Below are positions 36,516 through 46,374 of a DNA stretch of 64,000 bases, in pieces (the first letter of the stretch is position 1; every line of letters begins with the position of its first letter). A model generated the notes under the pieces. It was given only the letters and a program-made list of their open reading frames with translations. It ran no database searches and had not been told where the DNA came from. The stretch spans positions 186,001 through 250,000 of the forward strand of contig JAYEVH010000073.1 in NCBI GenBank assembly GCA_036346255.1, in the 5' to 3' direction. The DNA is from Ampelocalamus luodianensis (Eukaryota > Streptophyta > Magnoliopsida > Poales > Poaceae). The position numbers and the translations under genes were made by a program.

Positions 36516-37206
36516 GGCAAACCACAGGAAAGATCGGTGGTGAGGCACTGACTTGTGCATATCCATAATCCATCCGTGGATCTTATTCCCCCAATGCCGG
36601 GCGATAGCTAAAGTTTTCCATTAGACCCGTGGGCAGGGCAGAGGCAATTGGACCCATCCGATGTCACAGGATATCGGATCCCCTTAAAAAAGTAGATATT
36701 ATTATGTATATACTATACGTGCATCATCTAGCTCAAAAGTTGTGCACTCCGTAGCCCAAAATTTTTAGTCCTTTTGTTCTCTTTTTATTGGTCATTGAGG
36801 CTGAATGATGCAATTTATCAATGTTTGCCGCATAAATTATTATTTAGTACAATGTTACTTGAAAATTATATATACTGATGAAGTGATGAACCCTGATCAT
36901 TTTTATTCTAGTTCCGTCCCTGCCTGTGGACATAACAAATAAAGAGAACATAAAGAAACTTTGCTTCGTTTGATACTCCGTTGTCCTGCACAGATTGCGT
37001 TCCCAGTTGGATATGTACTGGTGCAATAAGGTAAGCGAGGCACAGCCGCACAGGTGTTAGATTATCATAGCATTGTTCTTAAGGTCTGAGTTCCTCTTCG
37101 ATTTAAAAGATTCCAATCTAAGGCTGACTGATTTGCATTTCAATACGGCCATTCCAAAATTAACCCAACAAAGCATGTTGATCCTCATGTAATCCGACAA
37201 AGCATA
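36516..37206 (+). repeat. Direct repeat copy A (with MITE inside)
   Basis: Starts gcaaaccacaggaaagat and runs through cattccaaaattaaccc to gatcctcatgtaa. It matches 43,920-44,310 at high identity apart from the MITE at 36,634-36,922. The two copies are in the same orientation and the MULE lies between them. Confidence 0.9.
36634..36922. mobile_element. hAT-type MITE, 289 bp, with empty site in the duplicate copy
   Basis: Begins CAGGGCAGAGG and ends CTAGTTCCGTCCCTG. The flanks are CCCGTGGG (36,626-36,633) and CCTGTGGA (36,923-36,930), an 8-bp duplication with two differences. The matching place in copy B reads cccgtgggacat without the element, so the insertion and its limits are shown by direct comparison. 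Confidence 0.85.
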
Positions 37207-37215
37207 TTGATCCTC

Positions 37216-37345
37216 GATTTTTTTTATTTAATCATTTTTAATAATATTTTAAAGTTAACTTATCACTAACTTTATTTTCAATTCTGACACTTTTGGTCAC
37301 GCTATCACCCGTGACGTGGGTAAACCGTTCTGTCACGCCATTGTA
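37216..37345 (+). repeat. Left TIR of the MULE
   Basis: About 130 bp, AT-rich outer part then tttggtcacgctatcacccgtgacg and a tgtcacgcca word; it pairs with 43,765-43,894. Confidence 0.85.
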
Positions 37346-38139
37346 CCCGGCGTGTCCAGACATGCCACACAATCCCTCGTCCGCGCGTTGTGCTAGTGTG
37401 GAGGACTTGCGTGGCCGTTGTCAGGCCCACACCCATTGGGTGACAAGCCAGCTCTCGTGGCGTGACAGTCTCGACCTTTATTTAAAGGTGTTTTCAAATG
37501 AAAAAATCTTACGTTTGTTGCATAAGATATGTAGACCATTTAGCACGAAAGATAAAATTTTAATGCACAAGTTCACTCTTATGTACCTCGTGTTTAGCAT
37601 TTGATTTTCCATAGACGTCTGTTTCAAAAATTTTAAACCTGATTTGAGATAGCAAAAATTAAACGGCGTTTAGTGAATGTACAATCCTAGACAGTAGATC
37701 TTATTTCGGACCTACGATGTTGTTAGTTTGAATGAACAGATGGATGATTAGACAGGCACATCCCATCCTATTGCAATGATAGGTGGTGCTCATTGTCACT
37801 TAGGGATTGAAGACAATTTAGTGCCTACTTCCATAACACACCTTTTGGACCTTTATTTTTATGCTGTTTTGCTATGCCAATAATTAAATGCCAAAAGAGA
37901 ACGAGATTTGAAGTCGGCTTTGCAATTGCGAATTGAAATAGACTTTATAATAAAGTTGCATATTACACGACGCGCAGGGTTTGGTTGCGTACATCAGGAA
38001 CGACATCATGCATGATGCAACAAACTGAAATACACATACGATACATATGCGCCTTTTTGGAATAGAAATAAAGTCGATTGAAACAAAGATCATTAGTTTC
38101 GGCAACCCATCGCTCCCTTCCCTTGTCTTTGCTACCGCG
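37346..38139. other. MULE non-coding segment between left TIR and transposase gene tail
   Basis: No domain is recognised. It presumably holds the 3' UTR of the minus-strand mudrA gene. Confidence 0.4.
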
Positions 38140-38570
38140 CGCACGCGGCGGTCGATCTTGAAGTCATCGATGTCTTGTGAGATGGGGCAGACGGTTGAAT
38201 GATATTAGGATAACACAACGTCGTGCCAAATTAATAATTATGATGCATACTGAACATAACTTACCTCTTAGATCCAGAGTGCGCCCGGGCGACAGGTAGC
38301 GGTAGTACGACCAATAGTCTCACTTGCAGGAGCCTTCCCCTTGTCCCCTTGTTGTCGCGACAACGCCGGCTAGTCTCGAAGTCATCCATGTCCTGCGAGA
38401 CGACCTGGACAGTTGAATGATGTTAGTATAACACAACATCCGGCCAAATTAATAATTATGATGCATACTAAACATAACTTACCTCTTGGATCCGAAATGT
38501 GCCCGGGCGACGAGGAGTGGTAGTACAGCCCACGGTCTCACTTGTAGGAGCCTTCCCCTTGTCCACTGCC
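38140..38570 (-). repeat. Duplicated exon-intron unit in the MULE gene tail
   Basis: Two copies of about 195 bp, offset by about 218 bp (gaagtcatcgatgtcttg at 38,160 and gaagtcatccatgtcctg at 38,378). Each spans, on the minus strand, an exon end, a good donor (AAGAG|gtaagttatgtt), a short AT-rich intron and the next exon start (ending ...acg/ccag acceptor-like words). It is an internal tandem duplication. Confidence 0.7.
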
Positions 38571-39289
38571 TGCTTGGCCTTGTCATACTCATATGCTTTT
38601 TGGGCTCGTCCGATGCCTTTTCACTTGGGTTGGGGTCGAGTACGTAAGATGTCCAGTGCTGGAAGGTCCCAGCTCGTCATGGAAAGTTCAACATGTACTT
38701 CTGCTGGATGAACACCCTATCGTACATCTCTGGGCCGTCGATCCATTGGAAGAAATTGCATTGCATCTCCGGCTGCCATTATGCACGTGTGTAATTAGGG
38801 ATTTGTGGAATGGAATATATGATATGAAAAATCTTTGTGTGTGTAAGATACACTTACAAGGTGGTGTTCACACGTGTAGTACGCCCGAGCGGACGTCGTC
38901 GGGTGTGTGGACTGGATGATCTTTGTCGGTTCTTCGCACACACATTGTGGGCGTGGGAACTCTGGTGGTACTGGCACATCCTTCATAGATTTATCCAAAT
39001 AGGGTTTAGCTCTCTCGGCTAGTCACTTGCGCTTCTACACTATCCTCTTGTAGAAACTTGCCGAGTCCTCCATCTCCTTTCTCTTACTTGTGTGAACCAA
39101 GCTCTAGTGTAGTGTTGAGTTTGGTTGTGTAGTGTTCTCTCCCAGATTTCTTCCACCTCTTTTTATAAGGGCATAGGGTGTAATGCTCATGGTGGAGTGA
39201 GAAGGTACAAGAAATCGATGTGTGTAGTGTGTTCAATTCTAAAAGGCTGGGTCCAAGTGTGTTGTGGTTATGGTCTGAAAAAGCCAGCT

Positions 39290-39503
39290 AGATAGGGTGT
39301 TGTCATGTCCCTCTGAAAAGTTTGCACGACAGAGTTTGGCCTTTTCCATCTAAAAAGCCAGCGTGGCCAAGTGTTGTCACGTCCATCTGAAAAATTTGTG
39401 TGTGGTCTTTTCGGTCTGAAAAGTTGGCGAGATGGAGTGTTGTCATGTCGATCTGAAAAAATAAGGAGGAAGAGTGTTGTCATGTCGATCTGAAAAGCTA
39501 GGG
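39290..39503. repeat. Minisatellite in the MULE (GTGTTGTCATGTC... units)
   Basis: Four units carrying gtgttgtca(t/c)gtc(c/g)(a)tctgaaaa occur near 39,298, 39,374, 39,437 and 39,474, spaced 37-76 bp apart. The spacing is irregular, so the units are decayed or partly deleted. Confidence 0.7.
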
Positions 39504-39504
39504 A

Positions 39505-39775
39505 GTTCCAGAGGAGTTGCAAAAACATCATCGTCGCTTTCTGGTGCCAAGTTTTGTCACACTAGGCTACATGGCGTGACTGGACCGCTCTGTCACGCCA
39601 TGTGCCCTAGCGTGGCATAACCATATCGCCACGCCAGGGCTTGTGCAGTTCCAGAGGAGTTGTAAAAACGTCGTCCCTTTCTGGTGCCAAGTCCTGTCAT
39701 GCCAAGCGACATGGTGTGACTAGACTGCTCTGTCACACCATGAGCCCTAACGTGGCATAAGTTGGATCGTATTCC
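39505..39775. repeat. 143-bp tandem duplication in the MULE
   Basis: gttccagaggagttg starts at 39,505 and again at 39,648. Both copies contain ctttctggtgccaagt, a tgtcac(g/a)cca word and ccctagcgtggcataa or its variant. The tgtcacgcca words also occur near both MULE ends. Confidence 0.8.
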
Positions 39776-41999
39776 TCCGCCTCCTGATTGCATGACTTTT
39801 CCTCTGTGATAGAAAGGCGTTTGGCAGCAGTCGCACCCCAACGTTGTCCGATATTGTATGCATCCCTTGTATTCGTCTACCGATCCATAAAGTATGAGTT
39901 GGTCTTCCTAAGTGAGTACTCTAAGATAGTCGATACTGGCGTAGCACGGATACCCTCAAGAACGTTGTTGAACACCTCCGAGATGTTCGTTGTCATCATA
40001 CCATACCTACAACCACCTCCATCATATGCTTGTGCCCACTTCGTCTTCTGCTGCAAGACCTCGTCTGACCACTTATTCCCTCGTTCGTTGGTCAGTCCCC
40101 TCAGCCCCATCAACTTGACCTTGAAGTCTCTCTTTTCAAACATCTCACAAAGATCTTGAACTTTTGTGAGATCTTCTCATCGCATTGCTTAAAAATTTGC
40201 CGTTGTTTATGCATGCACCACCTATGTAGCACATCCGGTGTCCATCAAGTTTGCTCTTCACAGTGTTCAGAATACCGTGGTGCCTGTCTGAGACGGTGCA
40301 AACCTACCATCTAGGCCCAACAAGGCGTAGACGAACTATATCCATGAACTATTGCCAGCTTGCATTGTTCTCACCCTTGGTAAGTGCAAATGGTAGTAGA
40401 ATCAGCTGGACCTCCGCATCAATAGCCACAACAAGCATCAAGGCACTATAGTATTTTCCGGTTAGAAATGTGGCATCAACTGATAAGACAGGTCTGCAAT
40501 GCTTGAAGGCCTCTTTGTATTGCCCAAAGGACCAGTACATCCGCCCGAGAATATATTTCATAACCACTTCATCGGGTTCAATCCGATTCCCGTGTCAAGG
40601 ATAAAACTCCATGCCCGGATTCTTGGCCTGCATAGCTGTTAGGATTCGAGGAAACAACCCGTAAGCCTCATTCCAATCACCCCATAGTAACTACATCGCT
40701 CTCTGCTTTGCCCTCCATGCTTTTCCGTACTTCACGCGATACTTAATGAACCCAAATATAGCATCAATGAGGGTAGCGACGGTCACATCAGGGTCGACAG
40801 TCGCAACCCTGGTACTATGCATTGCAATAAAATTAGTGGTCACCTGGAGGTGCTCCTCGGACACTCGTGCAATCCCACAAGAGTGAGGCTGCTTCACTTT
40901 CGCTATTTTTCATTATTTGTCCCTAGTTTTTTGCCCTCAGACCTTCCATCTGCACCCCCTTTCGCACCTCACGGTATACCTCTTGTTCACATCGGAGAGT
41001 TGTACTACAAACAGACGATGGTACCTTACTGAGTATTCTTGTAACCAAACCTTCATATCCTTTATACTTGAAAACAACATGTCCTTGCGTATGAGGTCAT
41101 TCTCTGGGTCCGCAATGTCATTCCTACTCTTCAACCCATTCGCACATACCGTGTTACCAACCATTCTAATATCCTCGAATACATGCACCGATGAGACCTC
41201 ACCCATTACACTGCAAAGAACCCGACCTTCCTCAGAGGAGAAAAGCGGAGCATGAGCTTCATTTTCGGTCGAGCTCCAGCCTTCTTTGGACTCAACATCA
41301 CGGATTGTTCTATCTCGGAACACCTCCTCATCAAGCTTGTTGTTCATTACAGCACTATTGAAATAAGTCACGGGGTCATTAACATGGTGCGGCGAAGAAA
41401 CATGCGCATATGACAAATCCACCAATGGGGGGTGGGGGGCATCGTTGTTAAGACCGACACCAATGAACTCTTAGGACAGTTGCTTCTCCATTGGGGTGCC
41501 TTGCGAAAAATCCACAGCGGATTCTAGTTCCTCCATGTTGCCATTCACCACATCCAAATTCATCCGCAAATCCTCGCCAACAATGGTCCTCTCCACCACA
41601 ACCTCCAACGACCGGACCTAAGATGTGAGCACAATCTCCTTGTACGTGTCTCAGTCATCGTCAGACAAGATTGGCATCATCAAGGCATGCACCTTATAAC
41701 CTAACCCAGCGTCATATCGCCCCTACATTCCAACAACGACCCCGAGCTCATCCCATCCAAAGGTTGACTTAATCTTCGTCAAAAGTGTTCGAAAGGCTGA
41801 TGATTCTCGAAACACAAGAATGGTCACTTCTATGCCAACAAAGTCCGCACCACTACCCGTTTGGCTAACCAGCCCACCAGTATAAACACGTACAACTTTA
41901 TCCATCTACATCCAATAATACGAACAAAACATTACAAAGTCAGTACTGCATGCCATAGGAACGAACTACGCTCAAAAGTATTAAACATTCCATATATGA

Positions 42000-42760
42000 C
42001 TATTAGCCTAACCCCATTTTGTGTGAGGGATGATGACTAGATCTCACAAGAAATGAGCCTCCTAAGTTGATTGATATTTGATTACTGAAACGAAGAATTA
42101 TATACACATATGTCCATTATCATTATCTAGTATCATCAAATGTAAGTGCATGGTGGCTTCACTATTGTTTGTTACAGACAACCCTGTGCCATTGCCATGA
42201 GATTTGCATTACTCTGCTTTCTTATTGCAGCGTTAATTCCTGGTGTTTCTCTTACTTGTGCTTTACGCTGCATGTTGCTATTATTGGGCAAGCCATGGTC
42301 GGTCTGTCTGAATCTGTCTAGTTTTGAAATCTTAACGTCTGAACGAAACCATGTAATAAATCCTTTCGTTTGTTTTCTTCCGATGCAGCATTTGTTTTTA
42401 ATGTACTATAATGTTGCTAGAATAACAAGGGCAATTGCAAAGCAACAAGTATTCAGGGCAATGGAGAAATTTCACAATCTCCAAATTCAGTGGTATACCA
42501 AGGCAGCTATCACATTTGCACGGGTAATATTGGTGGCCAACAACACTAATGGTTAAGCATCTAAAAGATACCACCACAAAAATATAATTTCTTACCATTA
42601 TACTCGACTTGGGAAACAACCAGACAACCAATATTTAAGCAAATATACATACAAATAACTATTGTTATGCAATCACAGAACAACCGAAGCCAAGCCGATA
42701 AAATTCTCACACACTAACATCAACCAATATTTAAGCAAATATACAGACGCATAGCTATTG
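42000..42760. other. MULE 5' non-coding region
   Basis: Upstream of the mudrA ATG on the minus strand. The only open frame (42,146-42,556, plus strand) has no recognised domain and looks incidental. Two short copies of accaatatttaagcaaatatacatacaaataa-like sequence occur at about 42,628 and 42,723. Confidence 0.4.
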
Positions 42761-42761
<1 letters not shown>

Positions 42762-42819
<58 letters not shown>

Positions 42820-43207
42820 ACTTTTTTCAGACTGAGTATGTACCCACACTTCTAATATACCACTTAAATGAATATATTATACTTCTTTATCACTTTCAAG
42901 ATACTTAAATACCAATTATAAGATACTCCAATGTGACTTGATAAAAAAATTCATTGAACCCTTTATTTTTGCTATATACCCTTTTCATACATAAAAGAAG
43001 TATATACACGGATTTTGGTATAAAAAGTGGATTTTCATGAAATTTTTCATGAAACTCACTTTGAGGTATCTTATAATCATTATTGCAGTATACTCAAATT
43101 GATAAAAAGGTATCATCATACAATTTAAGGGGTATATGAGAGGTGGGAGTATGTACTCCCAGGAGTACCATACTATTTTCCTATATATATATATATATAT
43201 ATATATG
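42762..43207. mobile_element. Micron-like element flanked by (AT)n microsatellites
   Basis: A (CT)n(AT)n tract ends near 42,817 and a second (AT)n lies at 43,182-43,206. Between them are about 360 bp with inverted subterminal words: gagtatgtaccc...ctaatatacc on the left, and ggtatatgag...gggagtatgtact on the right. Rice Micron elements are described as short non-autonomous elements sitting inside (TA)n microsatellites, and the size and setting fit. The name is from memory; the structure is seen directly. Confidence 0.65.
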
Positions 43208-43764
43208 TCTCATTTATGCAAATATTGGACTGGAATTGAAAAAAAAAACAAGACTTTCTTCATTTTCCTTTTTGTTCTTACTCTTAACTCCACATTGATA
43301 TCAAATGACAACTTTATCTACAATCGCACATTCACAGTCGAGGGAGTTGGGGATAGGTTCTTACCTTCACAGTGAAGGGAGCAGGGGGCCGCGGGGAGGA
43401 GGCCAAAGTAGGGGAGAAGACCAGCGTAGGGAGGAGGACGACACGGGGAGGAGGATGGCACGAAAAGGAGGCCGACAAAGGGAGGACGCTGACACCTGGG
43501 GAGGACGGCGTAGGGGGGCGACAGGAGGCACAGCGGCGAGGACGGAGTTGGGGAGGAGAGAAGACGCTCGGGAGGAAGAAACGAATCGGGAGAAAATGAA
43601 GAACTGGGTGGACAGCGGCACCTAAGTCACCACTGTCACGCCACGAGAGTTGGCGTGAGACGGTAAGCTTGTCACGCTATGAATGAGGACGTGACAACTG
43701 CCACACCACACTGGCACGGCGTGCCCACGAGAGCTTGCATGACAAGTTTGGCCACGCTGAAATA
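43208..43764. other. Purine-rich GC block near the MULE right end
   Basis: 43,370-43,620 is G/A-rich and open in all frames on both strands, so the open frames are compositional. It may be 5' UTR or promoter of the minus-strand mudrA gene, or a captured host fragment. 43,630-43,790 carries several tgtcacgcca/ggcgtgac words like those at 39.5-39.8 kb. Confidence 0.4.
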
Positions 43765-43894
43765 AGTGACATGACAGTATTGTTTGGCTACGCCACGGGT
43801 CATGACGAGACCAAAGATGTTAGATTTGAAAATAAAGTTAACGAAAGGCTAACTTTAAAATATTATTAAGAAAGATTAAATAAAAAAAAATTCG
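43765..43894 (-). repeat. Right TIR of the MULE
   Basis: Reads outward as ...ctaactttaaaatattattaagaaagattaaataaaaaaaaattcg; inverted copy of 37,216-37,345, with roughly 85% agreement by eye over the outer 100 bp. Confidence 0.85.
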
Positions 43895-43919
43895 TCGATC
43901 CTCATGTAAGCTACTATAT

Positions 43920-44310
43920 GCAAACCACAGGAAAGATTGGTGGTGAGGCTCTGACTTGTGCGTATCCATATTCCATCCGTGGATCTTATTCCCCCGATGC
44001 CGGGCGATAGCTAAAGTCTTCCATTAGACCCGTGGGACATAACAAATAAAAGAGAACGTAAAGAAACTTTGCTTCGTTTGATACTCCGTTGTCCTGCACA
44101 AATTGCGTTCCCAGTTGGATATGTACTGGTGCAATACGGTAAGCGAGGCACAGCCGCACAGGTGTCAGATTATCATAGCATTGTTCTTAAGGTTTGAGTT
44201 CCTCTTCGATTTAAAAGATTCCAATCTAAGGCTGACTGATTTGCATTTCAATACGGCCATTCCAAAATTAACCCGACAAAGCATGTCGATCCTCATGTAA
44301 ACTACTACAT
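43920..44310 (+). repeat. Direct repeat copy B (without the MITE)
   Basis: Same sequence as copy A at 36,516-37,206 but uninterrupted. It preserves the empty site cccgtgggacat for the 289-bp MITE. It contains a short exon-like word between a tgcac(a)a(a/g) and a gtaagcg, of unknown meaning. Confidence 0.9.
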
Positions 44311-44668
44311 GCATCACTACTGATTACTGAAGTAGGAGTACTACCGAAAGGTTTCTTTATCTTTCCTTTCAAAAAAAGAAACGTTTCTTTATCTTGAGTA
44401 ATGGAACATTGTTTATTCGGTTAAATAGGCAAAGTAGGTACCTAGCATCAGAAGCATAAGGTTCCTCCTTTTCCCGTCATTAGCATAAGCCTTTTTCCTT
44501 TTTGTTCTGCTTTGCTTTGCATGCTCCACACTTCTTCTTTTGTGTCTCCTTTTGGTCTTGCCTTTCCATGAAGTGTTAAATTTTGCCTCATAATCAAATA
44601 TTATTATTATTGCAGGTTAATGGGGCATGAACTACTGAATATTGCTCCTATGCAGATTCCCACAAACC
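44311..44668 (+). other. Flank of the copia element, possibly containing an exon fragment
   Basis: No established gene. attattattattgcag|gttaatggggcatgaact (about 44,608-44,640) is a good splice-acceptor context followed by an open frame (LMGHELLNIAPMQIPTNL) that runs into the copia LTR at 44,669. The protein is not recognised and the continuation on the other side was not found. Confidence 0.3.
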
Positions 44669-45840
44669 TGTTGAGAATAATAGCATTTTTCGAATTACTT
44701 TAATCCAGAAATATAGTAGATAAAACATGATGAATATTCTAGCCACTTTCATAAAGCAAGTAAGCAAGAACACTATAGACATACTAATATCCAGATGAAC
44801 AGAAACTAGCATATCTATCACGGTGTTCAAGGTAACAACTAGTAATATTACTAACCAAGAAGTACATATGAAATAGACATACCCGATCCATGGAAGGAGC
44901 AAGCAGAGTTGAAGAAGCGGCGGTGGAGTCTTTGTGAGATCGTCGCTTGTCATGGTGTAGTGGTAAGTAGTCGATGCAGTGGACGCCGCGTAGTAGTCGC
45001 ACGTTGTAGGCGAGCGTGAGAGTCGAATGGAGAGGAAGTAGCGAGCCGCGCGAACGCCCCCAAAACCTTATTCGCCCTTGCTCGCAAGCCTCCAAGGACG
45101 AGGGTTCCGAGGCTCGCTTCTCCCGGCGGCGATCGACACGCGCTTTGCCGGATGGAGATCGCCGAGACAAAGAACAAAGAATCGTGGTGTCTTTCGTGGA
45201 GAGAATTGGAGAGCCCGACTGCTCCGGATAATGACTATATATAACAACCGCACGTAAACACCACCATCACTCACTAGTAATGCAGCAATTGCATCGCCAG
45301 TCAAGAGGCCGAAACGGTCACCATTATTCACTAGTAACAGCGTAGTTGCACGCCTAGTCAAGAGGTCGAAACGGTCGCCATTACTCACTAGTAACAAGAA
45401 CCGTTACTACCACCATTATTTGAATCGGTGCATCTTTCTTTCAATTTGCAAAAATGAAGAGACCGTAAACAATGCAATTATTGCCAACCGTTTATTAAGT
45501 AGTCTGGTGCGCTTCGATTTTCGAATAGATAAAGAAAACGCGCGACGCACCCGACACGCCTGTGTACACGCACCGCACTCCGCACCCGCACCGCACCGCA
45601 AGACGGCACGACGCACGGCTCGGCTCGCACGGCTCGGCGAGGCGAGGCGAAGCGCGCGCCGCGCGTATTGGCTCTCTCCAATTCCACAAGAGGACTCCCA
45701 CGTTCCACCTTATAAATTGGTGTAACTCCCTTTAACTCTCCATGTGGGACTAAAAGGTTTAGCACATGCACATGGACCTTTGGGATTTTCCAGATTTAAT
45801 TAGAATTAAAGTTTGGGCCTAGCCCATATTAAATCCAACA
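44669..45840 (-). repeat. 3' LTR of copia element 1
   Basis: 1,172 bp, TGTTGAGAATAATAGC...AATCCAACA on the plus strand (TGTTGGATT...CTCAACA on the coding strand). It contains a GC-rich block at 44,990-45,190 and repeated agtcaagaggccgaaacggtc / agtcaagaggtcgaaacggtc words at 45,300 and 45,358. Confidence 0.85.
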
Positions 45841-45856
45841 ATCCCCACCGATCCCA
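45841..45856 (-). promoter_or_regulatory. Polypurine tract of copia element 1
   Basis: On the minus strand tgggatcggtggggat lies directly before the 3' LTR. Confidence 0.65.
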
Positions 45857-46374
45857 AGGGCACATGTCAAATTCCTTGATCCACAGTATTGTTTTAATAT
45901 ATCGTTGTTTCGATGGAGACCGTTAAGGTTGAACATCCATCTAGAATGGTTACACTTATCCACAATCGCACAATGGACTAAGCCTTGAATTGGCGCTTTG
46001 TGTGAATAAGTTTCACTTAAGTCCTTAATCGATACTAGTCGCAGCATCCCCGCGGGTTGGAGCATATAAGTCATACTCCTGGCCTATTCATGAGCTTCCT
46101 AGAGATTACCCTATCTCATAGACTGTGACTAGCAGTCGGGCTCATATAGGTGTGTTCTTTCAAGACTGCTCTGTAGGACAACATCTTTGCTTAAATAAGC
46201 CACAGAACACATTAAGATAAAATCAACCTACCATACAGATTTAGGAGAGAATTGCATCTCCAATGGAGTGGGTCTATAAAGGTACTCTCCTCCCAGTTAA
46301 CCAAAAGCTTGTTTCGCCAATCCTACTTCACGGGATCTCCGATCATATAGGATGGGTTACCACTATGGTATAAC

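Larger units (their letters stand above)
38600..41905 (-). pseudogene. mudrA-type MULE transposase, broken
   Basis: Minus strand from ATG at 41,905: MDKVVRVYTGGLVS is the usual mudrA N-terminus. The MuDR DNA-binding region follows (about 41,100-40,940; VWLQEYSVRYHRLFVVQLSD, then VNKRYTVRCERGCRW). The MULE catalytic domain lies at about 40,567-40,350 with FKHCRPVLSVDATFLTGKYY (first catalytic Asp in SVDATF) and PFALTKGENN. RYGMMTTNISEVFNNVLEGI lies near 40,030. A GRF-type zinc-finger tail follows at about 38,960-38,700 (PQCVCEEPTKIIQSTHP, YTCEHH, then a CNFFQWIDGPEMYD-like end). The family cuts and pastes Mutator-like elements. Several stops and frameshifts occur, and non-coding tandem repeats (39,255-39,775) sit between the catalytic part and the zinc finger. 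It is not functional. Confidence 0.85.
37216..43894 (-). mobile_element. Mutator-like element (MULE), 6.68 kb
   Basis: Long terminal inverted repeats of about 120 bp (left GATTTTTTTTATTTAATC..., right reverse CGAATTTTTTTTTATTTAAT...) share the word TTAATAATATTTTAAAGTTA. A 9-bp target duplication flanks them: TTGATCCTC (37,207-37,215) and TCGATCCTC (43,895-43,903), 8 of 9 match. A mudrA-type gene lies inside on the minus strand. Both long TIRs and 9-bp duplication are family hallmarks. Its genes are broken, so it could move only with help from another element. Confidence 0.9.

Noticed and set aside
43136..43625. Open frames rich in Gly/Arg/Glu near the MULE right end
   Set aside because: Purine-rich composition leaves every frame open; no family match and part lies in the Micron-like element.
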